From the NCBI GenBank assembly GCA_009839535.1, contig VXPN01000413.1:1-5506 (forward strand): 5,506 nucleotides of DNA, given 5' to 3'. This DNA comes from Boseongicola sp. SB0662_bin_57. Its GTDB lineage: Bacteria; Pseudomonadota; Alphaproteobacteria; Rhodobacterales; Rhodobacteraceae. The notes beneath the pieces were generated by a model that ran no database searches, was not told the origin of the DNA, and was given only the letters and a program-made list of their open reading frames with translations. The position numbers were made by a program, and so were the translations under genes. Each line of letters opens with the position of its first letter. Position 1 is the stretch's first letter. Positions 1-5,371 of the stretch are shown here, one piece after another.

Positions 1-91
1 GAATGCCGAGGAGCCCCAATGCCAGAATCGCCATCCACCTTCGCACAGGCGAAGGTGTGATTTCGAGCACGACCTCTTCCTCGTCATTCAT
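1..91 (-). CDS. N-terminal fragment of an unrecognised membrane protein (runs off the left edge)
   Basis: Only the first 30 codons lie in the window, with ATG at 91-89. The peptide opens with an acidic stretch (MNDEEE), passes through V-V-L-E-I-T-P-S-P and a basic pair (VRRW), and then becomes hydrophobic (M-A-I-L-A-L-G-L-L-G-I). This looks like a short cytoplasmic tail followed by a first membrane segment. A purine-rich GGAAG lies nine bases before the ATG and could serve as ribosome binding site. The start faces the lipoprotein gene across a divergent intergenic region of about 200 bases. A perfect 9-bp inverted repeat falls inside the coding sequence at 36-57. The family cannot be named from 30 residues. 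A small PH-domain-like membrane protein is one possibility, but that is a guess. The reading frame itself is supported by the start site, the ribosome binding site and the open hydrophobic frame. Confidence 0.5.
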   Translation of the reverse strand, partial: MNDEEEVVLEITPSPVRRWMAILALGLLGI

Positions 92-292
92 CACGGCATC
101 TTCCGTCGCACCACGTGCCCGCAATCCAGTCCGGCCCAGATCACGTGACGACCACCCGCATCTTCGGGATCGCAACGCGCGCTTGAAGGCCGGTGCGCAA
201 TGGCCGTTACGCTTTTATGTGAACGGGTGCCCGATTCAATCGGCTTTTCCGCCTGCTGGTCATTTGCCTCGTCCGCAAATATTCTCCCGACC
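92..292. other. Divergent intergenic region
   Basis: This stretch lies between the start of the leftmost minus-strand gene and the start of the lipoprotein gene, so it should carry promoters for both directions. It contains two CACGTG palindromes, at 112-117 and 142-147, whose starts are exactly 30 bases apart. It also has a possible promoter directly before the lipoprotein start. Open frames cross it on both strands, but none resembles a protein: the long minus-strand frame through 91-609 is antisense to the lipoprotein. Confidence 0.5.
257..285 (+). promoter_or_regulatory. Possible sigma-70 promoter for a leaderless lipoprotein mRNA
   Basis: TGGTCA at 257-262 matches four of six bases of the TTGACA consensus. 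After a 17-base spacer, TATTCT at 280-285 matches four of six bases of TATAAT. Transcription would begin about 6-8 bases downstream, at or next to the ATG at 293. This fits the absence of any GGAG-like sequence before that ATG. Both hexamers are only partial matches, so this is a suggestion. Confidence 0.25.
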
Positions 293-571
293 ATGCGCAT
301 TGCTCTCATGTCTGCCGTCTTTCTGGCCGGCTGCGTCGACTGGCCGGACACGGGCAGCGCACCCAGCCTAGACGAAAGCGGGCCCTGGCCGATGCTCAAG
401 CCAATCGACGAAGTCATCGAGCCGCAATCCGAAGCGAAACCGGGGGCTGGCAACCAATTGAACGCCTTGAATGCCCGCGCAACCAGGTTGAGGAGCCAAG
501 CCAGAACGATGCGGCGCGAGATCGCCGATCCGGGCGACATCGAGGCGCTCCGCAGCGAGCTGGCGCGATAG
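293..571 (+). CDS. Small lipoprotein of unknown function upstream of hom
   Basis: The product is 92 residues. The start at 293 is chosen because it gives a classic lipoprotein signal: M-R at the N-terminus, a short hydrophobic stretch, and the lipobox L-A-G-C with the lipidated cysteine at residue 14. The longer frame from 200 would bury this signal. The mature protein begins C-V-D-W-P-D-T-G, a motif I associate with short uncharacterised lipoproteins next to hom in Rhodobacterales (recalled, not searched). The middle is polar and proline-containing. The last 35 residues or so are rich in Ala, Arg, Leu and Glu and probably form a helix or short coiled coil. Aspartate follows the cysteine only at +3, not at +2, so export to the outer membrane is plausible by the E. 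coli rule. No ribosome binding site precedes the ATG. hom follows after 61 bases on the same strand. Function is unknown. Confidence 0.72.
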   Translation: MRIALMSAVFLAGCVDWPDTGSAPSLDESGPWPMLKPIDEVIEPQSEAKPGAGNQLNALNARATRLRSQARTMRREIADPGDIEALRSELAR

Positions 572-632
572 CCGCATTGCGTCTTGCCCGCCAAGCGGCT
601 AACGCGCACTGGATCACTGTGGAGTCACTTCA

Positions 633-1919
633 ATGTCCAGCCCGCTACGTCTCGGAATTGCAGGCCTTGGCACGGTCGGTGTCGGAACGGTCCGCATCGT
701 CCAGAATCAGGCGGAGCTCTTGAAGGCTCGTACGGGACGGGAAATCACGATCTCGGCAGTCTCGGCCAGAAGCAGGGACCTGGATCGCGGAATCCGGATC
801 GCCGACTACGACTGGACAGACGATCCGGTCTCCATGGCAATCCGTGACGACGTGGACGTGTTCGTCGAACTCATGGGCGGAGCCGACGGCGTTGCAAGGC
901 GGGCAACCGAGGCGGCCATCGCGGCAGGCAAGCATGTTGTCACCGCGAACAAGGCGCTTCTGGCCGTCCACGGGCAGACCCTCGGCGAGGCAGCGGAAAG
1001 GTCCGGGGTCTCCATCCGCTACGAGGCAGCCGTCGCGGGCGGGATCCCCTGCATCAAGGCGTTGTCCGAGGGTCTCGCTGGCAACGAAATCACGCGCGTG
1101 ATGGGCGTCATGAACGGCACCTGCAACTACATCCTGACCCGCATGCAGGCGGCCAGCCTCGACTATCAGACGGTCTTCGCGGAATGTGAGCAGCTTGGCT
1201 ATCTGGAAGCGGATCCAAGTCTCGACGTCGGCGGAATCGATGCGGGTCACAAGCTCGCAATTCTCGTTGCACTGGCCTTTGGCACAAAGGTGGACTTCGA
1301 CGCGGTCCACATCGAGGGCATTGAGCGAATCTCGATTGAGGACATCGAGCAGGCAGCCGACATGGGGTTTCGAATCAAGCTCCTCGGCGTTGCACAAAAG
1401 ACCGGGCGCGGGATTGAAGCAAGGATGTCTCCCTGCCTCGTGCCAGCGGAGTCGCCACTTGGTCAGCTTGAGGGTGCGTCGAACATGATTGTGCTGGAAG
1501 GCGACAGCGTCGGGCAGGTCGTGCTGCAAGGCGCCGGCGCCGGCGAAGGCCCGACTGCGAGCGCGATCATCGGTGACATCTGCGACCTGGCCCGAGGTTC
1601 GGCACGACCGGTCTTTGGAAAGCCGGCAGGCGAACTGGCGGTGGCAAGGCGCACCGATGGAACCGCTCCTGCCGCCTACTACCTGCGCATGCAACTCGTC
1701 GACAGGCCCGGCGCGCTTGCGAAGATTGCCGCTGTCCTTGGAGATGCCGGGATCTCGATCAACCGCATGCGCCAGTACCGGCATACGGAAGCCACGGCGC
1801 CTGTCCTGATCGTCACCCACGAGGCGCAGCAGGAGGCGCTGGACACGGCCATAGCGAACATGGATGGCACCGGAGTGCTTGCATCCGCTCCGGTGGCGAT
1901 ACGAATCGAGAATGTCTGA
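633..1919 (+). CDS. hom: Homoserine dehydrogenase
   Basis: Cytoplasmic enzyme that reduces L-aspartate 4-semialdehyde to L-homoserine with NAD(P)H, at the branch towards threonine and methionine. At 428 residues it has the usual length of the bacterial form with an ACT domain. Residues 8-20 hold the dinucleotide-binding G-x-G-x-V-G turn (GIAGLGTVGVGTV). VVTANKALL at 102-110 includes the conserved N-K pair. Residues 131-167 carry the family core, including AAVAGGIP and MNGTCNYI. L-E-A-D-P at 191-195 and G-I-D-A-G-H-K at 201-207 supply Glu192, Asp203 and Lys207; their spacing equals that of the yeast catalytic residues Glu208, Asp219 and Lys223. From about 349 to the end there is an ACT domain (YYLRMQLVDRPGALAKIA), which usually mediates threonine feedback. 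The start is supported by GTGGAG eight bases before the ATG. The usual Rhodobacterales neighbour downstream, glpX, is absent; convergent intergenic DNA follows instead. Confidence 0.97.
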   Translation: MSSPLRLGIAGLGTVGVGTVRIVQNQAELLKARTGREITISAVSARSRDLDRGIRIADYDWTDDPVSMAIRDDVDVFVELMGGADGVARRATEAAIAAGKHVVTANKALLAVHGQTLGEAAERSGVSIRYEAAVAGGIPCIKALSEGLAGNEITRVMGVMNGTCNYILTRMQAASLDYQTVFAECEQLGYLEADPSLDVGGIDAGHKLAILVALAFGTKVDFDAVHIEGIERISIEDIEQAADMGFRIKLLGVAQKTGRGIEARMSPCLVPAESPLGQLEGASNMIVLEGDSVGQVVLQGAGAGEGPTASAIIGDICDLARGSARPVFGKPAGELAVARRTDGTAPAAYYLRMQLVDRPGALAKIAAVLGDAGISINRMRQYRHTEATAPVLIVTHEAQQEALDTAIANMDGTGVLASAPVAIRIENV

Positions 1920-2174
1920 CACCGCAGCGGCCAAATGTCTGCGTCGCACATGGCATCCCGGAAGCGGGCACGCCGCACCGCAGTCCGGCCGACCCGCACA
2001 GGGCCCCGCCCGAATTGACCCGGTTGCATGTCCCGGTCCGCAAAGTGGCCGCTGAGGAAGCGCCCCAAACTCACGGCCTGAACGACATTCGAGGCGTGTG
2101 CCGGCACGGGCCCGATCGCCGAAACTGTCTCGGCGGCTCACTTGGTGCCATCCCGAATGCCGGATGACCTGCCG
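1920..2174. other. Convergent intergenic region after hom
   Basis: These 255 bases separate the stop of hom from the stop of the minus-strand YdjM-type gene. No open frame here has a convincing protein. I looked for a start or remnant of glpX, the gene I expect after hom, and saw none. The only structure is small GC-rich hairpins, of which the one at 2117-2135 is the cleanest. Confidence 0.5.
2117..2135. terminator. Hairpin between convergent genes, possible terminator
   Basis: CGCCGA at 2117-2122 pairs perfectly with TCGGCG at 2130-2135 around a 7-base loop. It sits between the ends of two converging genes, where a shared terminator would be expected. No T-run follows on either strand, so it is not a standard intrinsic terminator. 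Confidence 0.25.
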
Positions 2175-2741
2175 TCAGAGGAACTGCCAGATGCTTGAAC
2201 TGAAAAGCTCGGCACCGAGCAGCATGAGGACCGCACACCGGACGATCCAGCTTCGAAACCGCACCAGAAGGAATATCGACAGCAAGACCGACAACGCCAC
2301 TTCGAACGTGCCGACAATTCCTGCATGTGCGTGGCGATCCCAGTAGCTGATGGAGCTTTCGAAGACCCAATCCGAGATCGGCCAGAAATGCTGGCGCGCA
2401 TCGTGGGTGTGAAACGGGAAGTCCAGCGCGAGATGCAGAAGGGCGGCGCTTGCAAAGGCCAGTGCAAGGGGCCTTCCCAGAAAGAGGACCACAACCCAAA
2501 GGACGCCCCAGAGAACGAAACTGTTGTCGACGGCGAACACCGACTGCCAGGCGTCGGAGTAGTAGTAGTCTCGAAACACGACATTGGGCGAGATGCCCAG
2601 GACAAAGATCGAAACTGACGCCATGAGGTAAAGCGAGACGTCAGGTGCGAGCGCTCCAAGAATCGCAGCCCAGAAACTTCGCTTTCGGTTGGGACTGGAA
2701 AACGCGGCAGCTCCAAGGATCAGGTGAGCGGGAGTGTTCAC
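2175..2741 (-). CDS. YdjM/DUF457-type inner-membrane protein (LexA-binding hydrolase family; often labelled CobQ in this group)
   Basis: The product is 188 residues if translation starts at GTG 2741-2739. That gives the usual family opening M-N-T-P-A-H-L-I. An ATG at 2765 would add eight residues (MAVGGVGP). Neither start has a clear ribosome binding site. About four or five hydrophobic segments are visible: residues 23-52, 75-110, 142-161 and 166-185. Polar residues that could bind metal recur between them: His6, Asp34, His103, Asp107, His111, His113, Asp114, His118, and His137/His139 in the W-D-R-H-A-H stretch. This pattern fits the YdjM family, whose E. coli member is LexA-regulated and is annotated as a putative membrane-bound metal-dependent hydrolase. 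No enzymatic activity is established. Close relatives in Rhodobacterales are often named cobalamin biosynthesis protein CobQ, but nothing here resembles cobyric acid synthase. The GTG overlaps the stop of the upstream ORF in a GTGA arrangement. Confidence 0.72.
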   Translation of the reverse strand: MNTPAHLILGAAAFSSPNRKRSFWAAILGALAPDVSLYLMASVSIFVLGISPNVVFRDYYYSDAWQSVFAVDNSFVLWGVLWVVVLFLGRPLALAFASAALLHLALDFPFHTHDARQHFWPISDWVFESSISYWDRHAHAGIVGTFEVALSVLLSIFLLVRFRSWIVRCAVLMLLGAELFSSSIWQFL

Positions 2742-3169
2742 AGGACCGACGCCGCCAACCGCCATCGACCGGCTTCGGAACCGGGTGCGCTCCTGGCCTC
2801 GTCCTGAATCGACCTGCGTCCATGGTGCGGGGGAGGACCGTCGAGATCGCTCTCGAGTCCTTCGCGGACCAGGTGCAACGCCTTGCCGCGCAAGGAGTCC
2901 TCGTTTGCAGACGACATTCCTGCCGTCTCGGCCCGCTCGGGAATGACAGGACCAGCGTCCCTCGCAGTTGACACCTCATCGCTCACATCAGGCCGGCGCC
3001 GAAACTCAGTGGAACCCTGCCCCGCCTCCCCGTCCGGGCGTCGGCCTGAATTTCCGGATGCATCATGCTGACGTGAAAGGGAACTTTTCCTGAGTTCCGC
3101 GGCCGGGACGGGCATCTCCCGCTGGACATCCGAGAGAACACGTCCTTCAGGTTCTGCAAGCTCAATCAT
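2738..3169 (-). CDS. Weak ORF with faint PopZ/DUF2497 resemblance, diverged or decaying
   Basis: A 143-codon frame from ATG 3169 to TGA 2738, without a visible ribosome binding site. Two short segments recall the PopZ/DUF2497 family as I remember it from Rhodobacterales. Near the start, E-G-R-V-L-S-D-V-Q-R-E-M (8-19) resembles the conserved E-D-V-L-S-S-I-R-R-L-V. Near the end, E-D-S-L-R (90-94), V-R-E-x-L (101-105), Leu109, Arg118, Glu124 and Ala128 match, ungapped, the conserved segment E-x-L-R...V-R-x-E-L...R-K-L-V-R-R-E-I-x-R-A-L. The middle is polar, as in the disordered linker of PopZ, which gathers at the cell pole and binds ParB. The position, directly downstream of pcm-tolC, is where I expect that gene. 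Against it: the otherwise almost invariant C-terminal helices are heavily altered (P-P-P-H-H in place of helix). It may be a decaying copy, a fast-evolving gene, or a chance frame. The stop overlaps the next GTG as GTGA. Confidence 0.3.
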   Translation of the reverse strand: MIELAEPEGRVLSDVQREMPVPAAELRKSSLSRQHDASGNSGRRPDGEAGQGSTEFRRRPDVSDEVSTARDAGPVIPERAETAGMSSANEDSLRGKALHLVREGLESDLDGPPPHHGRRSIQDEARSAPGSEAGRWRLAASVL

Positions 3170-3184
3170 GCGGAGGCTTCGTCA

Positions 3185-3230
3185 TCCGCAGACCGGCAGG
3201 ATTCGACCGAAAGCCGAATTCCTGCGCGGA
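3185..3230. repeat. Imperfect inverted repeat downstream of tolC
   Basis: TCCGC at 3185-3189 pairs with GCGGA at 3226-3230. GCAGGATTCG at 3196-3205 pairs with CGAATTCCTGC at 3215-3225 with one bulged base. A 6-base bulge (3190-3195) separates the two stem parts on the left arm only. The hairpin lies about 110 bases beyond the tolC stop in the direction of transcription, with no T-run after it. It could protect the 3' end of the pcm-tolC mRNA or act as an atypical terminator. The rest of 3170-3339 shows nothing recognisable. Confidence 0.4.
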
Positions 3231-3339
3231 CGCCGTGATCCGACTTGAATCCAGGCAAGTGCCACTGGCGATCCTGTCCCCATGTCCGGAATGGCGGCGC
3301 CCCTGTCCACCGCCAAGCCCGACGGCCTGCCTGCGCTGG

Positions 3340-4701
3340 CTACTCTTGACCGACGGCACGCAGGACACGGTCGAGCTTCTCTCCTTGTGGACTGACGTAT
3401 CGGGCAGGCGCGCCCTTCACGGCATCATAATAGGCTTCCGGATCATGGATCGGAACGTCCAGGCCCAACGACTCGGCTGTGAGGACGCCGATTGCATCCA
3501 GGACCTGATATGCCGCAATGTGGCGATCTATTTCGACCGAAACACGGCTTGTCTGAGCGTCAAGGAGTTCCTGTTCCTGATCCAGCACCTCCAGCGATGC
3601 GCGTGCACCCAACCGGAATTCTTCACGAACACCTTGCAATGCCAGTTGCGCCGCGCTGACCTGCTGCTCCGATGCCTCGATGCCGGCCTCTGCCACCGCC
3701 AGGCTGGAATAGGCGTTGCTCACCTGCTGGTCCACGATGAAACCGGTCGTATGGAGCTGCGCCCGCACTTGATCGCGCTGCGCCTGCGCCTTTCGCATCG
3801 CGGAGGGAATCGTGCCCCCCTGATAGATCGGGCCGCTCAGCTGGATCCCGACACTGGCCGTCCCTTCCCCATCGTCGTTGAACTCCGCTCCGGCTGTTCC
3901 GGAGATGGTAGGCAGCCTTCTGCGTGCGGCACGTTCGACGCCGATTTCCACGGCCTTTGCCTGGTGCTGAACCTGCCTCAGCTGAGGGTTGTGCTTCCGC
4001 GCCATCGCGCGCGCTTCGTCCTCGGAGTCCGGCACTTTCGGCGGATCAGGGGGAGGCAACAGGGCTTCCGGGTAGCTTCCGATTGTTGCCCTGTACTGTT
4101 CCCTGGCCCTCGCGAGACTGCCCTCCTCCGCCGCAAGGCCGCTTCTTGCCGCCGCAAGCCGGGCCTCGGCAACCGATACGTCCGTACGGCTCAGTTCCCC
4201 CACTTCGAAACGGTCCCGTGTGGCGCGGAGGTGCTCGGTCAACAACCGCACGTTGTTCTTGCGGAGCTCGACAAATGCCTCCGAACGACGCACGCCAAGA
4301 AAGGCCGTGACCGCGTTCAGCAGGACCGAGTTCTCTACGTCCACCAATGCGGCCCGGGTCGCCAAGACGGTCTCTTTCGCCGCATCGACTCCGAGCTGTC
4401 GTCGATTGGCATCGTACAGTTCCAGGCCAACCGACAGCGAGGCTGCAAGCGACGTGCGGTCGTTCTGGATCCGATCCGAATAGTTCGCTCCAAGCGCGTA
4501 ATTCACGACAGGCCGAAGTGCCGCGACAGCCTGCGCCACATCCTCGTCGGCGGCCCTGAGAACAGCCCTGTTCTGCTCGATGAGTCCGCTTGTCCGATAA
4601 GCCATGGCCAAGGCGTCCGACAGGGTTTGCGCCATCAATGGCTGCACCGTCAGTGCTGCGCCAATTGCCGCCAATCCCGCTTTTCTCCCCCAGCCCAGCA
4701 T
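3340..4701 (-). CDS. tolC: TolC-family outer membrane efflux/type I secretion channel
   Basis: Trimeric outer membrane channel with a periplasmic alpha-helical barrel, which serves tripartite efflux pumps or type I secretion systems. The mature protein follows a signal peptide: basic M-L-G-W-G-R-K, a hydrophobic core, and probable cleavage after L-M-A at residue 24. The 453-residue length is typical. The internal duplication of the family is visible: R-F-E-V-G-E-L-S-R-T-D-V followed by A-E-A-R-L-A-A-A (165-186), and E-F-R-L-G-A-R-A-S-L-E-V-L-D followed by Q-E-L-L-D-A-Q (361-383). Strand-like segments near 86-96 and 281-296 would be the beta-barrel hairpins. The start at 4701 is preferred over an in-frame ATG at 4782, because it opens the signal peptide and has GGAG seven bases upstream. 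The gene follows pcm after 16 bases, so they form an operon. No membrane fusion protein or ABC transporter gene is nearby, so the inner-membrane partner is not shown here. Confidence 0.93.
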   Translation of the reverse strand: MLGWGRKAGLAAIGAALTVQPLMAQTLSDALAMAYRTSGLIEQNRAVLRAADEDVAQAVAALRPVVNYALGANYSDRIQNDRTSLAASLSVGLELYDANRRQLGVDAAKETVLATRAALVDVENSVLLNAVTAFLGVRRSEAFVELRKNNVRLLTEHLRATRDRFEVGELSRTDVSVAEARLAAARSGLAAEEGSLARAREQYRATIGSYPEALLPPPDPPKVPDSEDEARAMARKHNPQLRQVQHQAKAVEIGVERAARRRLPTISGTAGAEFNDDGEGTASVGIQLSGPIYQGGTIPSAMRKAQAQRDQVRAQLHTTGFIVDQQVSNAYSSLAVAEAGIEASEQQVSAAQLALQGVREEFRLGARASLEVLDQEQELLDAQTSRVSVEIDRHIAAYQVLDAIGVLTAESLGLDVPIHDPEAYYDAVKGAPARYVSPQGEKLDRVLRAVGQE

Positions 4702-4720
4702 CTCGCGTCTCCAACTCCTA
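4702..4720 (-). promoter_or_regulatory. tolC ribosome binding site merged with the pcm stop codon
   Basis: The 19 bases before the tolC ATG begin with the pcm stop TAG, directly continued as TAGGAG. A second GGAG follows, with a 7-base spacer to the ATG. The second copy has the better spacing and fixes the tolC start at 4701. The closeness of stop and binding site suggests translational coupling of the two genes. Confidence 0.65.
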
Positions 4721-5371
4721 CAGCGCGAACTCGCGCTGTTTCTCAAACCCCGGCAGAACCGGCGCTGCTGCATTGAAGGCAAAACGCCAGCTCACGCCTT
4801 GCCTGTTCTTGTAGCCAACGCGCGCCGTGCCAAGTGCGCCTTCCACAAAGATCGCCACTATGCGACCGCCCACTTTCAATTGGTCGAAGAGGGCGTCCGG
4901 GATGTCCTGCACGGCACCCTCGATGAGCACCACGTCATATGGTCCGTGCTTCGAGGCGCCGTCCACCAGGACGCCATTTATGACGGCCACGTTGTCAGCC
5001 GATGCTTCGCTCAAGGCGCGTTCCGCTTCGCGGGCCAGTTCGGCATCTTCTTCCAAGGCTATCACGGCTTCGGCCATGCAGGCAGCCAGCGCCGACGAAT
5101 ATCCAAGACCCGCCCCCACATCGAGCACGAGTTCGTCATGCTGAACATCTGCAACCTGAAGCAGCTTTGCCATCGTGCGTGGAGCAAGCACCACACGCCC
5201 GTGCCCCAGGCCCACGTGCGTACCCGCATATGCCGCATCCCTCTGCTCAGACGGCACGAACAATTCGCGCGGAACCGAGAGCATGGCATCAAGGACCTGA
5301 AAGCTCGTGACATCCGAAGGGCGTACCTGGGTATCAACCATGGTTATGCGACGCTGAGCAAAATCGGCCAT
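4718..5371 (-). CDS. pcm: Protein-L-isoaspartate O-methyltransferase-like protein, divergent
   Basis: S-adenosylmethionine-dependent methyltransferase of 217 residues, about the length of the family. The start at 5371 gives the opening M-A-D-F-A-x-R-R-x-x-M-V-D-T-Q-V-R-P, which I know from alphaproteobacterial members; AAAGAG lies about eight bases upstream. Family marks are D-A-M-L-S-V-P-R-E-L-F-V-P (28-40), the AdoMet-binding motif L-V-L-D-V-G-A-G-L-G-Y (81-91), acidic residues Glu107-Glu108-Asp109 for the ribose, Y-D-V-V-L-I-E-G-A-V (145-154) and L-K-V-G-G-R-I-V-A (165-173). Canonical enzymes have G-Q-T-I-S before the P-x-M-V-A helix and a G-D-G-x-x-G loop. Here these read G-R-V-V-L (58-62) and N-G-V-L-V-D-G (132-138), so repair of isoaspartyl residues is not assured. 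It is the first gene of an operon with tolC. The fold assignment is firm; the substrate is not. Confidence 0.88.
   Translation of the reverse strand: MADFAQRRITMVDTQVRPSDVTSFQVLDAMLSVPRELFVPSEQRDAAYAGTHVGLGHGRVVLAPRTMAKLLQVADVQHDELVLDVGAGLGYSSALAACMAEAVIALEEDAELAREAERALSEASADNVAVINGVLVDGASKHGPYDVVLIEGAVQDIPDALFDQLKVGGRIVAIFVEGALGTARVGYKNRQGVSWRFAFNAAAPVLPGFEKQREFAL

Noticed and set aside
91..609. 172-codon minus-strand open frame ending in a TGATG overlap with the leftmost gene
   Set aside because: The overlap is tempting, but the frame is antisense to the lipoprotein gene and its translation has no family-like features.
572..632. Possible attenuator or SAM riboswitch in front of hom
   Set aside because: Only 61 bases are available. 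They show a 4-bp stem (CCGC/GCGG) and a ribosome binding site, with no leader peptide and no riboswitch core.
645..2141. 498-codon minus-strand open frame
   Set aside because: It is antisense to hom, which has complete catalytic and ACT motifs. The translation has the arginine- and cysteine-rich look of an antisense frame in GC-rich DNA.
2983..3165. Alternative minus-strand frame (60 codons) with K-D-V-F-S and G-K-V-P-F, which also recalls parts of PopZ relatives
   Set aside because: It matches only the N-terminal side and starts at TTG just after a stop. The 2738-3169 frame carries both terminal signatures. A frameshift between the two frames remains possible and would favour a pseudogene.
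3235..4776. 513-codon plus-strand open frame
   Set aside because: It is antisense to tolC, whose signal peptide, internal repeats and ribosome binding site are clear. The plus-strand translation is rich in Arg, Cys and His and resembles no family.
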